Assembly (NCBI RefSeq): GCF_014196345.1
Contig: NZ_JACIDN010000003.1
Coordinates: forward strand, 186,001 to 250,000
DNA from: Methylobacterium brachythecii
GTDB lineage: Bacteria; Pseudomonadota; Alphaproteobacteria; Rhizobiales; Beijerinckiaceae
Direction of reading: 5' to 3'
Length of the DNA: 64,000 nt
Part shown: positions 50,240-61,052 of the stretch, piece after piece
Numbering within the stretch: position 1 is the first letter of the stretch
Layout of the letters: each line of letters starts with the position of its first letter
The notes under the pieces: generated by a model
The model's input: the letters and a program-made list of their open reading frames with translations, nothing else
Databases searched by the model: none
What the model was told of the DNA's origin: nothing
Program-made: the position numbers and the translations under genes

Positions 50240-51928
50240 CTAGGCCGCGCGCATCTCCGCCAGGAACCGCTCCACCTCGCGGCGCAGTTCTCCGGCATCG
50301 CGCGACAGCTCGGCGGCCGTGGCGAGCACGTTGGTGGCGGCCTCGCCGGTGCCGCGTGCATCGTGCTGGACGTGGGCAATCGAACCGGTGACGACGTTCG
50401 TGCCGCTCGCCGCCTGGGCGATGTTGCGGGCGATCTCCTGCATCGCGGCCTGCTGCTCCTCGACCGCCGCGGCGATGGAGGTCGAGGCGTGGTGCATCTC
50501 GCCGAGCGTCGCGCCGATGCCCTGGATCACGCCGACGGCCTCGCGGGTCGCCTCCTGGATCTGTGCGATCTGTGCGGTGATCTCGTCGGTGGCGCGGGCG
50601 GTCTGACCTGCGAGCTCCTTTACCTCGCTGGCGACGACCGCGAAGCCGCGGCCGGCTTCACCGGCACGAGCCGCCTCGATGGTGGCGTTGAGGGCGAGCA
50701 GGTTGGTCTGCCCGGCGATGGCCGAGATCATCGCGACGACGTCGCCGATCTTCTGCGCGCCGGCCGAGAGCAACTGGACGGACTGGTCGCTGCGGCGCGA
50801 CTCCTCCACCGCACGACCGGCCATGCGCGAGGAATCCTCGATCCGGTTGCCGATCTCCTGCGCCGTGGCGGTCAGCTCTTCCGTGGCGGCGGCGACGGCC
50901 TGGACGTTGCTCGAGGTCTGCTCTGCAGAGCCGGCGACATCGATCGCCCGCGCGCTGGTTTGCTCGGCGACGCTCGACATGGTGCGCGCCGTGCTCTCCA
51001 TCTGTGCGGCGGATTGCGACAGGCCGCCGGCCAGGCGCCCGATCCGGACCTCGAAGTTCTCGGCGATCTTCGCCATCGCGCCGCGGCGCGCGGCCTGGCT
51101 TTCTTCGTGGGTGAGCGCGTCCTGGGCAATCTGGTCCGCGGCGCGGGCCTTCAGGCTCTCGCGGAAGGTCGCGACCGCTCCCGCGATCTCGCCGATCTCG
51201 TCGTTTCGGTCGCTGCCGGCGATCGTGGTGTCGAGGTCGCCCGAGGCGAGGCGGCCCATCGAGGCGGTCAGGGCCTTCAGGGGACGCGACACCGAGCGGG
51301 CGAGGTAGATCACCACCCCCAGGCAGACCAGCGCGATCGGCAGGACGAGGGTCAGCACCGACCAGATGGCCTGGGACATCGCGGCATCGATGTCGTCGAC
51401 GTAGATTCCGGTTCCCATGGCCCAATTCCACTCGGGAATGGACGCGACGTAGCTGATCTTTGGCTTCAGCGTGTCGCTACCCGGCTTCGGGTTCGAGTAT
51501 TCGAGATAGGGATTGCCCGATTTTGCGGCCTCGATGATCCGACGGGTTATGTATAGACCCGTGGCGGGATCCTTGCTGTCGAACCGGTTGTGGCCGAGAT
51601 AGTCGCTGCGGATGTGCACCAGCGTATTGCCGCTGTAATCGTACACGAAGATGTAGTTCGAGCCTTCGAAACGCGTCTGATTGAGCAGGTCTTTGACCAT
51701 GCGCTGGGCGTCGGCCTCGCTCATGGCGCCCGACTTCGCGCGCTCCACGAGCGGGCGCACCGTCGAGAGGGCGGTTTCGATGAGGGTGCGAACCTGCTCG
51801 CGCTTCTGCGCGACCATCGAGGACCGGAACTCCGCCATGGCGAGACCGAGACAGGCGGCCGCCAGGAGGCCGGCCAATATGGCGACGCCGATGAAGCGGC
51901 GGCTGATGGTGAACCTGAAACGTGACAT
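50240..51928 (-). CDS. Methyl-accepting chemotaxis protein
   Basis: This 562-residue receptor has a first transmembrane helix ([19 protein letters not shown]), a periplasmic sCache_2-type sensor domain (about residues 38-185, with [16 protein letters not shown] and [15 protein letters not shown]), and a second transmembrane helix ([20 protein letters not shown]). A HAMP linker and a long helical signalling domain follow. The signalling hairpin tip is the strongly conserved [20 protein letters not shown]. It passes ligand binding to CheA/CheW. The ligand is unknown, though sCache domains often bind small carboxylates. The ATG at 51928 begins just before the first helix. Confidence 0.94.
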   Translation of the reverse strand: MSRFRFTISRRFIGVAILAGLLAAACLGLAMAEFRSSMVAQKREQVRTLIETALSTVRPLVERAKSGAMSEADAQRMVKDLLNQTRFEGSNYIFVYDYSGNTLVHIRSDYLGHNRFDSKDPATGLYITRRIIEAAKSGNPYLEYSNPKPGSDTLKPKISYVASIPEWNWAMGTGIYVDDIDAAMSQAIWSVLTLVLPIALVCLGVVIYLARSVSRPLKALTASMGRLASGDLDTTIAGSDRNDEIGEIAGAVATFRESLKARAADQIAQDALTHEESQAARRGAMAKIAENFEVRIGRLAGGLSQSAAQMESTARTMSSVAEQTSARAIDVAGSAEQTSSNVQAVAAATEELTATAQEIGNRIEDSSRMAGRAVEESRRSDQSVQLLSAGAQKIGDVVAMISAIAGQTNLLALNATIEAARAGEAGRGFAVVASEVKELAGQTARATDEITAQIAQIQEATREAVGVIQGIGATLGEMHHASTSIAAAVEEQQAAMQEIARNIAQAASGTNVVTGSIAHVQHDARGTGEAATNVLATAAELSRDAGELRREVERFLAEMRAA

Positions 51929-52193
51929 CGAAACCCGGCGCTCCCTCACGGTGCCGGGCTTGTTCAAGGCAGTCCGCGATCTCGAACGCGGCATGCTCCT
52001 CGATTGACGAGGTTTGATCACCGACACATTGGAATGGTGTATTCCAGACGTGGTTAAGGTTTGATGTGCAGTGCCCGCCGATCCGAGACCGGCGAAGGCT
52101 GTGTTGCAGCAGGATTACTCTCCGCCGAACCTGGCAGCCTCCGGCCGATCCCAACCGCAACTCGGCTCTGCCGAACGCCGTGCCGATCCGGGC

Positions 52194-52763
52194 CTAGAAC
52201 GGGATGTCGTCGTCGAGGTCGTAGTTCGGCTTGCTGCCACCACCGCCACCGCCACCCGAGGGACGTCGATCGCCGCCGGAGGAGCGACCGCCACCATACT
52301 CGCCGCCGCCGCCGCCGTAATCGCCGCCGCGGCTGCCGCCCCGATCGCCACCACGGCTGATCTGGCCGCCACCCTCGTCCTCGCCGGCAAAGTCACCGCC
52401 ACCGCCGCCGCTGCGGCCGTCGAGGATGGTCATCTCGCCGCGGAAGCGCTGCAGCACCACCTCAGTGGTGTATTTCTCGACGCCCGACTGGTCGGCCCAT
52501 TTCCGGGTCTGGAGCTGACCTTCGATGTAAACCTTCGAGCCCTTGCGCAGGTACTGCTCGGCCACCCGCGCCAGGTTCTCGTTATAGATCACGATCGAGT
52601 GCCACTCGGTCTTCTCCTTGCGCTCGCCGGAGCTCTTGTCCTTCCAGGATTCCGAGGTCGCGATCCGCAGGTTGACCACCGGGTCGCCCGAGGCGAGGCG
52701 GCGCGTCTCGGGGTCGCGCCCGAGATTGCCGACCAGAATCACCTTGTTCACGCTGCCCGCCAT
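52194..52763 (-). CDS. ssb: Single-stranded DNA-binding protein
   Basis: This 189-residue protein has an N-terminal OB-fold (residues 1-112, opening [19 protein letters not shown]), a glycine-rich linker, and the acidic tail DDDIPF, which recruits other replication and repair proteins. It coats single-stranded DNA as a tetramer. Length is normal for an alphaproteobacterium. Confidence 0.97.
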   Translation of the reverse strand: MAGSVNKVILVGNLGRDPETRRLASGDPVVNLRIATSESWKDKSSGERKEKTEWHSIVIYNENLARVAEQYLRKGSKVYIEGQLQTRKWADQSGVEKYTTEVVLQRFRGEMTILDGRSGGGGGDFAGEDEGGGQISRGGDRGGSRGGDYGGGGGEYGGGRSSGGDRRPSGGGGGGGSKPNYDLDDDIPF

Positions 52764-53052
52764 CGCTCTCTCCTTCCGATCACTCTCACTGGGCCGACGT
52801 CATGCCCGACGGGGCTTTCATGGGGTGTGCGGGGCCCGTCGGCAACCGGACGCCCACGTTTATGCGCATCGAAAACGTCACGCGTATGTTCTTTTTTTGT
52901 TCTTTTGATCCGTCAAGGGTTTTCGTGGCGTCTTCCACTGGAACGGCAGCGTCGTCACGGCCCCTTCACGGCCGGTAGGAGGCGGATCGGCTTGCCGCCC
53001 GCGGCGGCTCGGCCTATGAGCCCGGCCTTCATCACAATGACGGGAGAACGGG

Positions 53053-53766
53053 ATGCGGCCTTCGAAGCGCGCTCCGGACGCGATGCGCAAGGTCACGCTC
53101 GAGCGGGCGGTCGCCCGCTACGCTGAGGGCTCCTGCCTCGTCACCTTCGGCGAGACCAAGGTGCTGTGCACGGCCTCTCTCGAAGAGCGCGGACCGCCCT
53201 GGCTGCGCGGTTCCGGCAAGGGCTGGGTCACGGCCGAATACTCGATGCTGCCGCGCGCCACGCACGAGCGCACCCGTCGCGAGGTCAACTCCGGCAAGCC
53301 GTCGGGCCGCACGCAGGAGATCCAGCGCCTGATCGGACGGTCCTTGCGCGCCGTCACCAACCTGCCGGCGATCGGCGAGAAGCAAATCTCGATCGATTGC
53401 GACGTGCTCCAGGCCGATGGCGGCACCCGTACGGCCGCCATCACTGGCGCCTGGGTCGCGCTCCACGATTGCTTCTCCTGGATGCGCCAGCGCTCGATCA
53501 TCTCGGTCGATCCTCTGCGCGACCACGTCGCCGCGGTTTCCTGCGGCATTTACAAGGGCGCCCCGGTACTCGACCTCGAATACGTGGAGGACTCGGCCGC
53601 CGACACCGACGCGAACTTCGTGATGACCGGCAAGGGCGGCATCGTCGAGGTTCAGGGTACGGCCGAGGCCGAGCCGTTCTCGGAAGAGCAGTTCCTGGAG
53701 TTGCTCAAGCTCGCCCGCGGCGGCATCGCCGAGCTGATCGAACTCCAGAAGCAGACCATCGCGTGA
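53053..53766 (+). CDS. rph: Ribonuclease PH
   Basis: This 237-residue phosphate-dependent exoribonuclease trims tRNA 3' ends. It begins [20 protein letters not shown], and it carries [17 protein letters not shown] and [20 protein letters not shown] segments, the latter with the phosphate-binding region. GGGAG precedes the ATG. Its stop overlaps the rdgB start by four bases (GTGA), and hemW follows, giving a three-gene operon common in alphaproteobacteria. Confidence 0.97.
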   Translation: MRPSKRAPDAMRKVTLERAVARYAEGSCLVTFGETKVLCTASLEERGPPWLRGSGKGWVTAEYSMLPRATHERTRREVNSGKPSGRTQEIQRLIGRSLRAVTNLPAIGEKQISIDCDVLQADGGTRTAAITGAWVALHDCFSWMRQRSIISVDPLRDHVAAVSCGIYKGAPVLDLEYVEDSAADTDANFVMTGKGGIVEVQGTAEAEPFSEEQFLELLKLARGGIAELIELQKQTIA

Positions 53767-54398
53767 ACACGCCCCGCCTTCTCACGGGCCGGGTCGTCAT
53801 CGCGACCCACAATGCCGGCAAGCTCGTGGAGATGCGCGAGCTGCTAGCGCCGTTCGGCATCGAGGCGGTCTCGGCTGGCGAGCTAAATCTGCCCGAGCCC
53901 GACGAGCCGGGCACGATGTTCGCCGAGAACGCGGCCATCAAGGCGCATGCGGCTGCCCAGGCCTCGGGCCTGCCGGCCTTCGCCGACGATTCCGGTCTTT
54001 GCGTCGAAGCGCTCGACGGCGCGCCCGGCATCTTCTCCGCCCGCTGGGCTGGCCCGAACAAGGACTTTTCCGGCGCAATGGCCCGGATCGCCGATGAGGT
54101 CGCGCGCCGCGGCACGCCTTCGACTCGCGCGCATTTCGTCTCGGCGCTGATGCTCGTCTGGCCCGACGGCCATACCGAGCTGTTCGAGGGGCGCGTCCAC
54201 GGCGATCTTGTGGAGCCGCGCGGCACGCTCGGCTTCGGCTACGACCCGATGTTCAAGCCGGACGGGCACGAGCGCACCTTCGGCGAGATGTCCTCGGCCG
54301 AAAAGCACGGCGTCGACTGGCATAGCGGGGCCGCCCTCTCGCACCGCGCGCGGGCCTTCGTACTGCTCGCGGCGGCATGCCTGCGCAGACCGGGATGA
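53763..54398 (+). CDS. rdgB: XTP/dITP diphosphatase (RdgB/HAM1)
   Basis: This 211-residue enzyme removes non-canonical purine triphosphates before they enter DNA or [17 protein letters not shown] is the family opening, and [25 protein letters not shown] is the catalytic region with the acidic residues. [12 protein letters not shown] is the nucleotide contact. The GTG start overlaps the rph stop. Its own stop overlaps the hemW start in an ATGA junction. Confidence 0.96.
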   Translation: MNTPRLLTGRVVIATHNAGKLVEMRELLAPFGIEAVSAGELNLPEPDEPGTMFAENAAIKAHAAAQASGLPAFADDSGLCVEALDGAPGIFSARWAGPNKDFSGAMARIADEVARRGTPSTRAHFVSALMLVWPDGHTELFEGRVHGDLVEPRGTLGFGYDPMFKPDGHERTFGEMSSAEKHGVDWHSGAALSHRARAFVLLAAACLRRPG

Positions 54399-55582
54399 CC
54401 ATCGACGCGCGGGCGCCAGACCACCCGACCCGTGACGCGGGCTTCGGCATCTACCTGCACTGGCCGTTCTGCGCGTCGAAGTGCCCGTATTGCGACTTCA
54501 ACAGCCACGTCCGCCACGCGGGCGTCGACGAGGCGCGCTTCCTCGCGGCCTTCCGCAGCGAGATCGCCCACACCGCCGCGCGCACGCCCGACCGCACTGT
54601 GTCGAGCATCTTCCTCGGCGGCGGCACGCCGTCCCTGATGAAGCCGGAGACGGTCGCCGGCCTGCTCGATGCTGTGGCCGGGGCCTGGAGCATCGCGCCC
54701 GAAGTCGAGGTGACGCTGGAGGCCAATCCGACGAGCGTCGAGGCCGAGCGCTTCCGCGGCTACCGGGCGGCCGGGGTCAACCGCGTCTCGCTGGGCGTTC
54801 AGGCGTTGAACGATACGGACCTGAAGGCCCTCGGCCGACTGCACAGCGTCGACGAGGCGCTCTCGGCGGTGCGCACGGCCGCCGCGCATTTTGAACGCTA
54901 TTCCTTCGACCTGATCTACGCCCGGCCCAAGCAGACGCCGGAGGCTTGGCGGGCCGAGCTGAGCGAGGCCATCGCTCACGCGGCCGAGCATCTCTCGCTC
55001 TACCAACTCACCATCGAGCCGGGCACGCCGTTCTTCGGTCTCGCCCAGGCCGGCCGTCTGGTACCGCCGGACGACGAAGATGCCCGCGTGCTCTACGACG
55101 TCACCCAGGAGGTCTGCGAGAAGGCGGGCCTGCCGGCCTATGAGATCTCGAACCACGCGCGGCCGGGCGCGCAATCACGGCACAACCTGCTGTACTGGCG
55201 CTACGGCGAATATGCCGGGATCGGCCCGGGCGCCCATGGCCGCCTCGTCCAGCCGGAGGGGCGCCTCGGCACGGTGACGGAGAAGCTGCCGGAGGCGTGG
55301 CTCACCCGCGTCGAGCGCGACGGCCACGGCATCGTCGAGACCGAAAAACTCGTGCCAGACGACGAGGGCGACGAGTTCCTGATGATGGGCCTGCGCCTCA
55401 AGGAAGGCATCGACCCGGCGCGCTACACCGTGCTGAAGGGCAGGGCGCTCGATCGCAAACGGCTCGAAACCCTGATCGCGGACGGCCTCGTCGCCATGAC
55501 CCCAACGGGGAACGTCGCGGCGACTCCTCGCGGCGCGCCGGTCCTCAACGCGCTGGTGACGGAACTTTCCGGGCAAGTGTGA
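54395..55582 (+). CDS. hemW: HemW, heme chaperone (radical-SAM family)
   Basis: This 395-residue protein belongs to the radical-SAM superfamily: C26, C30 and C33 in [11 protein letters not shown] bind the [4Fe-4S] cluster. [19 protein letters not shown] contains the HNxxYW signature that separates HemW from the coproporphyrinogen oxidase HemN. HemW carries heme to target proteins, including respiratory enzymes. The ATG at 54395 is chosen for the ATGA overlap with rdgB; an in-frame ATG at 54377 is six codons earlier. Confidence 0.94.
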   Translation: MTIDARAPDHPTRDAGFGIYLHWPFCASKCPYCDFNSHVRHAGVDEARFLAAFRSEIAHTAARTPDRTVSSIFLGGGTPSLMKPETVAGLLDAVAGAWSIAPEVEVTLEANPTSVEAERFRGYRAAGVNRVSLGVQALNDTDLKALGRLHSVDEALSAVRTAAAHFERYSFDLIYARPKQTPEAWRAELSEAIAHAAEHLSLYQLTIEPGTPFFGLAQAGRLVPPDDEDARVLYDVTQEVCEKAGLPAYEISNHARPGAQSRHNLLYWRYGEYAGIGPGAHGRLVQPEGRLGTVTEKLPEAWLTRVERDGHGIVETEKLVPDDEGDEFLMMGLRLKEGIDPARYTVLKGRALDRKRLETLIADGLVAMTPTGNVAATPRGAPVLNALVTELSGQV

Positions 55583-55644
55583 ACCTGTAGACAGAAACTC
55601 TTGCGGCATCAGCGAGTTACAGGTCAGACCAGCCTGAGGGAACG

Positions 55645-55881
55645 ATGCCGCTTTTTTTCTTTGAGCTCGATGACGGGCTGCGAAGCTTCGACGACAACGA
55701 AGGCTCCGAGCATGCGAGCGCCGAGGAGGCGCGCCAGGAATTGGTGGCCGCCCTGGCGATGCTCGCGAAGGACGAGCTTCCGGACGGGCACATCCGAGAC
55801 TTCACCGGAACTCTGAGGGACGGCGACAGGAGGGTGCTCTTCAACGCAACCCTCTCGCTGCGCAGCGGTTGGGTGGATTGA
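55645..55881 (+). CDS. DUF6894-family small protein
   Basis: This 78-residue protein opens MPLFFFELDDGLRSFDDNEG and continues with ASAEEARQELVAALAMLAKDE. This fits the DUF6894 pattern of an aromatic beta start, an acidic loop and an amphipathic helix. The family is frequent and multicopy in Methylobacterium, and its function is unknown. A run of ggaacg precedes the ATG. Confidence 0.78.
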   Translation: MPLFFFELDDGLRSFDDNEGSEHASAEEARQELVAALAMLAKDELPDGHIRDFTGTLRDGDRRVLFNATLSLRSGWVD

Positions 55882-56067
55882 TCAGCGGCCTGCATACCAG
55901 TCCCACCTACCCCGTTTCAGAGCGGTCGGAAGTCTTCATCGGTACGCGACCTTGCTGCTTCGACCGACAACCCTGATCAGGGATTGGCTCGGCCAACATG
56001 AACTATCGAGAGCACCGCATCTTTTCTCGCGTCTGAAGGGTATGGCCGGTAGCGCCTGGAGTTCGGA

Positions 56068-56829
56068 ATGACCGAAACGCAGATCCTTCGCTCCGACGAG
56101 AGCGAGAGCCCCGATGAGCCCAAGTTCTCCGGTAGCCGCAACCGCCTCCTGAGCATCCTCGATCCGCAGGACTTCGCGCTGCTCGCACCCGCTTTCGAGC
56201 GCATTTCGCTATCGCTGAACGAGATCCTGCTCGCGGCGCATACGCCGATCCAGCACGCCTATTTCATCGAAGAGGGCCTGATCTCGATCGTCGCCGACGT
56301 CAGCAGCACGGAGGGTGGTCGCGTGGAAATCGGGATCGTCGGCTACGAGGGGCTCGTCGGCTTGCCTCTCGTCCTCGGCGCGGACCAATCCCCTCACATC
56401 GGCCTGGTTCAAGCCGAGGGCTATGCGCTTCGCATCCCTGCCGCCGACCTTCAGATGGCGATGCACAAGAGCGCGTCGCTTCGCGGTGTGCTCGGCCGCT
56501 TCGCGCAGAGCCTCATCGTGCAGGTAGGGCAAACGGTCTATGCCAACGCTGATCTCAACATCGAGGCGCGACTGGCACGCTGGATCCTGATGACGCAGGA
56601 CCGTCTCGGCCGCGACGAGCTGCCGCTGACTCACAAATTCCTCTCGTTGATGCTGGGCGTGCGCCGCCCGAGCGTGACGATGGCCACCCAGCTCCTGGAA
56701 GGAGAGGGCATGATCCGGGCGCGGCGCGGCCGGATCACGGTGCTCAACCGCGAAAAGCTTCTCGACCTCGTCGGCGACGCCTACGGCGTATCGGAGGCCG
56801 AATACGAGAGACTGCTGAAGCGGGCCTGA
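56068..56829 (+). CDS. Crp/Fnr-family transcriptional regulator
   Basis: This 253-residue protein has an N-terminal cyclic-nucleotide-binding-like beta barrel (about residues 25-150, with HAYFIEEGLISIVADV and GIVGYEGLVGLPLVLG). A C-terminal winged helix (about 175-240, with LMLGVRRPSVTMATQLLEGEG) follows. There are no cysteines, so it cannot hold the FNR iron-sulfur cluster. The recognition helix differs from that of classical Crp. Such proteins are common, paralogous regulators of stress or redox genes in this group. The target is unknown. Confidence 0.9.
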   Translation: MTETQILRSDESESPDEPKFSGSRNRLLSILDPQDFALLAPAFERISLSLNEILLAAHTPIQHAYFIEEGLISIVADVSSTEGGRVEIGIVGYEGLVGLPLVLGADQSPHIGLVQAEGYALRIPAADLQMAMHKSASLRGVLGRFAQSLIVQVGQTVYANADLNIEARLARWILMTQDRLGRDELPLTHKFLSLMLGVRRPSVTMATQLLEGEGMIRARRGRITVLNREKLLDLVGDAYGVSEAEYERLLKRA

Positions 56830-56842
56830 GCCGGAAGCGGCG

Positions 56843-58060
56843 TCAGATCCCGGAAGGACCGAGGGAGCGCGGTGCCGGGCTCGTCACCGCCGCCGCGCCA
56901 CCGCGGATCTCGTACACCGCCAGCGCCCGGTCGCTCGCGCCATCCGGCCGGAACCGGAAGGTCCCGTCGATACCGGTGAAGCCCGACGGCGTCGTCAGCG
57001 TCGCGTCGGTGAAACGCTGGGTGCCGTATTGTCGGCTGAGGGCCGCGGTCAGCGAGACGGCATCGTAGCCGAGCGACGCCACGCGCGGCGGCACCGACCC
57101 GTATTTGGCCTGGTAACGCTGGGAGAACGAGGCGAAGCCGGCGGAATCCGGTGCGGCGAAGGCCCCACCCTGGAAGGCCGGCAGCGCGAGGATCTTCGGA
57201 TCGTTCCATAGGGCCGTTCCGACCGGACGCACCCGCGAGGGCGAAAATCCCGCCTTTGTGAGCGCTGAAGCCATCGTGACGAGGCCGTCGGCCGAGCCCG
57301 GCAGGAACAGCGCGTCGGCCTGCGCATCGGGGCCTGAGATCACGCCTTTCAGCCTCTCGATGGCTGCACCGGGATCGGCCGGCGCGTAGCGTTCCAGGCC
57401 CACCACGCGACCACCCTTGCGCGCCACCGCTTCGCGGAACTGCGCTTCGACGGCGTTGCCATAGTTGGTTTCGGGGATCATCGCGGCGAAGGAGCGGCGC
57501 CCTCCGGCCGTCACCTCCTCGACGACGCGGTCGACCTCGGACTGGGGCAGGAAGCTGATGAGATACACGCCGCGCGCCGCCACGGCCGCGTCCGTCGAGA
57601 AGGCGATCACGGGTTTGCCCGCATTGCGCACCGGCGCACCGACGGCGGCGACGTTGGCCGCGAAGAGCGGGCCGAGCACCACCTCGGCACCATCCGCGAG
57701 CGCCGACTGCGCCGCCTCGCGGGCGCCGTCCGGCGTGCCCCGATCGTCCTTTACGACGATGCTGAGATCGGGCTTCTGGAAGTCGTCGTAGGCGAGTTCC
57801 GCCGCGTTCCGCAGAGCGGCGCCAACGCTCGCACCCTGTCCCGTGAGCGGTACGATGAGCGCGACCTTGACGCTGCCCGAGCCGATCTGGCCCGCACTCT
57901 GCTTCGAGGGCTGCGCCGCAGGTGCCTCGGCCTGGGTCGCGACCGCTTCGGGGCGCGAGCGAGGCGCATCAGGGCCGCCGACGCATGCTGCGAGGGTCCA
58001 GGCGAGGAGGCCAGCCAACGCGCCATGCGCGCATCCGATCTTCGGGCGGTCACACCTCAT
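56843..58060 (-). CDS. Penicillin-binding protein activator-like lipoprotein (LpoA/periplasmic binding fold)
   Basis: This 405-residue protein begins with a lipoprotein signal peptide whose lipobox is LAWTLAAC, so the mature protein is anchored through Cys. The rest has the type I periplasmic-binding fold of the PBP-activator (LpoA) and Leu/Ile/Val-binding group, with VALIVPLTGQGASVGAALRN and SLGYDAVSLTAAL. In this class the protein either stimulates peptidoglycan synthesis or binds a ligand. GGGGAGG lies seven bases before the ATG at 58060. It is divergent from rsmI, an arrangement shared with E. coli lpoA. Confidence 0.87.
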   Translation of the reverse strand: MRCDRPKIGCAHGALAGLLAWTLAACVGGPDAPRSRPEAVATQAEAPAAQPSKQSAGQIGSGSVKVALIVPLTGQGASVGAALRNAAELAYDDFQKPDLSIVVKDDRGTPDGAREAAQSALADGAEVVLGPLFAANVAAVGAPVRNAGKPVIAFSTDAAVAARGVYLISFLPQSEVDRVVEEVTAGGRRSFAAMIPETNYGNAVEAQFREAVARKGGRVVGLERYAPADPGAAIERLKGVISGPDAQADALFLPGSADGLVTMASALTKAGFSPSRVRPVGTALWNDPKILALPAFQGGAFAAPDSAGFASFSQRYQAKYGSVPPRVASLGYDAVSLTAALSRQYGTQRFTDATLTTPSGFTGIDGTFRFRPDGASDRALAVYEIRGGAAAVTSPAPRSLGPSGI

Positions 58061-58179
58061 CCAGCGGCCTCCCCAAGCCTCGAACACCTGCACGATGTCG
58101 GCGGCCCGGCGAAAAGTAAATGCGAACTGGGCGCCGGAGGCGGTCCGCAACGCTGCACGAGCGTGGCATTGTCGTCCTC

Positions 58180-59127
58180 ATGACACAGCGAATCGACAGG
58201 CGTGACCCGAAGCCCGGGGCGGCCAAACCCACCGCAACCTTCACGGCCTTCGGCCTCGCTGCCGAGGCGGAGCCGCTGCCGGCCGGCCTCTACATCGTCG
58301 CGACGCCGATCGGGAACCTACGCGACGTCACCTTCCGTGCCCTGCAGACGCTCGCCGCCGCCGATACCGTTCTCGCCGAAGATACGCGCGTCACTCGTAC
58401 GCTGATGATGCATTACGGGATCACGACGCCCCTCGTTGCCTATCACGAGCACTCGAACGAGGCCGTGCGCGAGCGGATGATCCTGCGCATGCAGAATGGT
58501 GAGGCGCTGGCCCTTGTCTCTGATGCCGGCACGCCGCTGGTCTCCGATCCCGGCTACAAGCTCGTCCAGGCCACGATAGACGCGGGTATCGCCATCACCC
58601 CGATCCCCGGCCCGTCGGCGGTGATGACGGCAATCGTTGCGGCCGGCCTGCCCACCGACCGCTTCTTTTTCGAGGGTTTCCTGCCGCAGAAGTCAGGGGC
58701 TCGCCGGAACCGCTTGGAGGCGCTGGCCGGCATCCCGGGCACACTGGTGCTGTTCGAGTCCCCCCACCGCCTTCCGGAGATGCTGGCGGATGCCTCTGCC
58801 GTCCTCGGTGGCACCCGCCCCGCCGCAGTGGCGCGCGAACTCACCAAGCTCTTCGAGACGATCCGGCGCGGCAGCCTCGCCTCCCTCGCCGAGACCTTCG
58901 CGGAGGAGGGGGCGCCGAAGGGCGAAGTCGTGGTGGTGATCGGCACAGCCGTGGAAGAAGAGGTGGAGGAGGCCGACACCGATCTCGACGCGCGGATCGA
59001 GGCGGCGCTCGCCCGTCACTCGATCAAGGATGCGGCGGCCCTCGTCGCCGACGAGACCGGCCGGAAGAAGCGCGACGTCTACGCGCGTGCCCTGGCGCTC
59101 GCCCGGCGCAACGATGAGGGCGCCTGA
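58180..59127 (+). CDS. rsmI: 16S rRNA 2'-O-ribose C1402 methyltransferase
   Basis: This 315-residue protein methylates the ribose of C1402 in the ribosomal decoding centre. [20 protein letters not shown] is the family opening, followed by [22 protein letters not shown], and [16 protein letters not shown], all typical of the TP-methylase fold. The ATG at 58180 gives the usual N-terminus after a short extension; the frame extends further 5'. yraN overlaps its end by 14 bases. Confidence 0.96.
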   Translation: MTQRIDRRDPKPGAAKPTATFTAFGLAAEAEPLPAGLYIVATPIGNLRDVTFRALQTLAAADTVLAEDTRVTRTLMMHYGITTPLVAYHEHSNEAVRERMILRMQNGEALALVSDAGTPLVSDPGYKLVQATIDAGIAITPIPGPSAVMTAIVAAGLPTDRFFFEGFLPQKSGARRNRLEALAGIPGTLVLFESPHRLPEMLADASAVLGGTRPAAVARELTKLFETIRRGSLASLAETFAEEGAPKGEVVVVIGTAVEEEVEEADTDLDARIEAALARHSIKDAAALVADETGRKKRDVYARALALARRNDEGA

Positions 59128-59485
59128 GAACCGGCGCCGGGCGACCTACCGGCGCGGCCTCGACGGCGAGACCGTGGCGCTCGTCGCGCTCATGCTGAAG
59201 GGCTACCGCCCCCTGGCCAGACGTTTTTCTGCTGCCGGCGGCGAGATCGACCTCGTCATGCGCCGCGGGCGCACTATCGTCTTCGTCGAGGTCAAGGCGA
59301 GGGCGTCGATCGCCGACGCGCAGGTCGCGATCGACGCGCACAAGCGTCGGCGCTTTTCTCGAGCTGTGCGGGTCTGGCTGGCGCGCCATCCCCCGCCATC
59401 GGATGCGACTCTGCGTGCGGATGCTGTTTTCGTGGGGCGCCGGGCATGGCCCGTTCACCTCGTCGACGCATTCGCGATCGAATGA
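59114..59485 (+). CDS. yraN: UPF0102 protein YraN
   Basis: This protein of 123 residues fits the endonuclease-like YraN family. [24 protein letters not shown] and [10 protein letters not shown] carry the D-x(n)-ExK motif (GEIDLV and VEVKAR) of the restriction-endonuclease fold. A nuclease role has been proposed but is unproven. It overlaps rsmI by 14 bases and is presumably co-translated. gshB, which often follows it in alphaproteobacteria, is absent here. Confidence 0.9.
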   Translation: MRAPENRRRATYRRGLDGETVALVALMLKGYRPLARRFSAAGGEIDLVMRRGRTIVFVEVKARASIADAQVAIDAHKRRRFSRAVRVWLARHPPPSDATLRADAVFVGRRAWPVHLVDAFAIE

Positions 59486-59489
59486 GCCG

Positions 59490-59879
59490 TCAGGCGTTTG
59501 CGGCCTTGATCGCCGAAATCAGCGTCCGCTTGAGATCGGCCTGGCTGAAGGGCTTCTGCACCACGGGGCGGTCCCGGAACGGCTCACGGATGCCGGCGCC
59601 GCCATAACCGGTGGAGAACACCAGCGGAAGGTCACGCTCGACGATCGCCTCGGCCACCGGATAGATCGGCTCGCCGGCGACGTTGACGTCGAGGATCGCC
59701 ACGGCGAAGGTCTCGCGCTGAGCCATGTCGAGCGCGGTGGCGAGCCGCGCGGCAGGTCCCACGATCTCGCAGCCGAAATCGAGCAGCATGTCCTCGAGCA
59801 GCATCGAGATGGCGGCCTCGTCCTCGACGACCAGCACTCGTGCGCCTTTGAGGACGTCCTCGTTGGGTTCCGCGCTCAC
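59490..59879 (-). CDS. Single-domain response regulator
   Basis: This 129-residue protein is a receiver domain only. The acidic pocket is E19-D20 (VLVVEDE), the phosphoacceptor is D64 (AVAILDVNV) and the conserved lysine is K109 (VQKPF). With no output domain it probably acts by protein-protein contact or as a phosphate sink. No histidine kinase is nearby. Its stop is five bases from the yraN stop, in the convergent orientation. Confidence 0.9.
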   Translation of the reverse strand: MSAEPNEDVLKGARVLVVEDEAAISMLLEDMLLDFGCEIVGPAARLATALDMAQRETFAVAILDVNVAGEPIYPVAEAIVERDLPLVFSTGYGGAGIREPFRDRPVVQKPFSQADLKRTLISAIKAANA

Positions 59880-60059
59880 GCCGAATGGTGTCCCCTTCGA
59901 TTCGCTCCGCTATCGGAACGCTGCCGCGATGGAGGCGGTCTTGTATCGGATTGTCGTGCAAGGCGTATCGGGCCGAGCCCGAAACGCTTGGAGGCGTCGC
60001 CTGTTATGCAAGGCGTGTCAAGCTCCCGGCAAGCCGCCTCGGGGCCTCGGTCCGGTGTA

Positions 60060-61052
60060 ATGTTACGCGCCAATACATTCGTTGCAATCCGGCAACCGTC
60101 GGCCTGTCGGGCCGATGACCCAACGGGCCAAAATCTGACCCGACGCGGGATGATGGCCGCAGTCGGTGCGTTGGGGCTGGCAATCACCACGCCCCTTCGA
60201 GCGCAAAACGGCCGCCCCGTCGTCGTGGCCTCCAAGAGCGATACGGAAGGCGCGCTGACCGGCAGCCTGATCGCCCTGATCCTCGAAGGGTTGGGCCTCA
60301 CGGTGGAGCGCAAGCTCGGCCTCGGGCCGACGCTCATCGTGCGCTCGGCGCTGCTCGCCGGGGAGGTCGACGTCTATCCCGAATATACCGGCAACGGCGC
60401 CTTCTTTTCCGGCACCGAGACCGATGCGGTCTGGAAGAGCGGGGCGGGCGGCTATGAACGGGCCCGGGCGCTCGATGCCGAGCGCGGTCTTGTCTGGCTT
60501 AAGCCGGCACCGGCCAACAACACCTGGCTCATCGCGGTCCGCGGCGGCCTCGCCCGCGAGCGCGGCCTCAGGTCCATGGCCGATTTCGCGGACGCCGTGC
60601 GGGACGGCGTGATCACTCTCGCGGCCTCGACGGAATTCGTGGAAAGCCCCGCTGCGCTGCCATCCTTCGAGGCCGCCTACGAATTCTCGCTCCCGGCCAG
60701 CCGGATCGTCAGCCTGCCTGGGGGCGACACGGCCGTGACGGCGCGGGCGGCCGCCGAGGGGATCAGCGGGGTCAATGCCGGCATGGTCTACGGCACCGAC
60801 GGTGCGCTTGCAGCGCTCGATCTCACGGTGATGAGCGATCCGAAGGCAGCCCAGATCGTCTACGAAGTCGCGCCGGTGATCCGCGCCGAAACTTTGCAAC
60901 ATCACCCCGGCATCCGCGAGGCGCTCGATCCCGTCTTCGCCCGGCTCGAAGCGAATACGCTTCGCCGCCTCAACGCCAGGATCACCGTCGAGGGCGAAAC
61001 GGCCGAGGCCGTCGCACGGGCCTACCTCGCCGAGGCGGGCGTCTCGCGATGA
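60060..61052 (+). CDS. Osmoprotectant (glycine betaine-type) ABC transporter substrate-binding protein
   Basis: This protein of about 330 residues is a periplasmic binding protein of the OpuAC/ProX type. ASKSDTEGALTGSLIALILE and GEVDVYPEYTGNGAFF are the family landmarks. Before them is an LTRRGMMAAVGALGLAITTPLRA leader, which looks like a Tat-type signal with a twin arginine, so the start at 60060 is preferred over ATG 60150. Aromatic residues (YPEYTG, FVESP) suit a quaternary-amine box. It overlaps the first permease gene by four bases. Confidence 0.88.
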   Translation: MLRANTFVAIRQPSACRADDPTGQNLTRRGMMAAVGALGLAITTPLRAQNGRPVVVASKSDTEGALTGSLIALILEGLGLTVERKLGLGPTLIVRSALLAGEVDVYPEYTGNGAFFSGTETDAVWKSGAGGYERARALDAERGLVWLKPAPANNTWLIAVRGGLARERGLRSMADFADAVRDGVITLAASTEFVESPAALPSFEAAYEFSLPASRIVSLPGGDTAVTARAAAEGISGVNAGMVYGTDGALAALDLTVMSDPKAAQIVYEVAPVIRAETLQHHPGIREALDPVFARLEANTLRRLNARITVEGETAEAVARAYLAEAGVSR

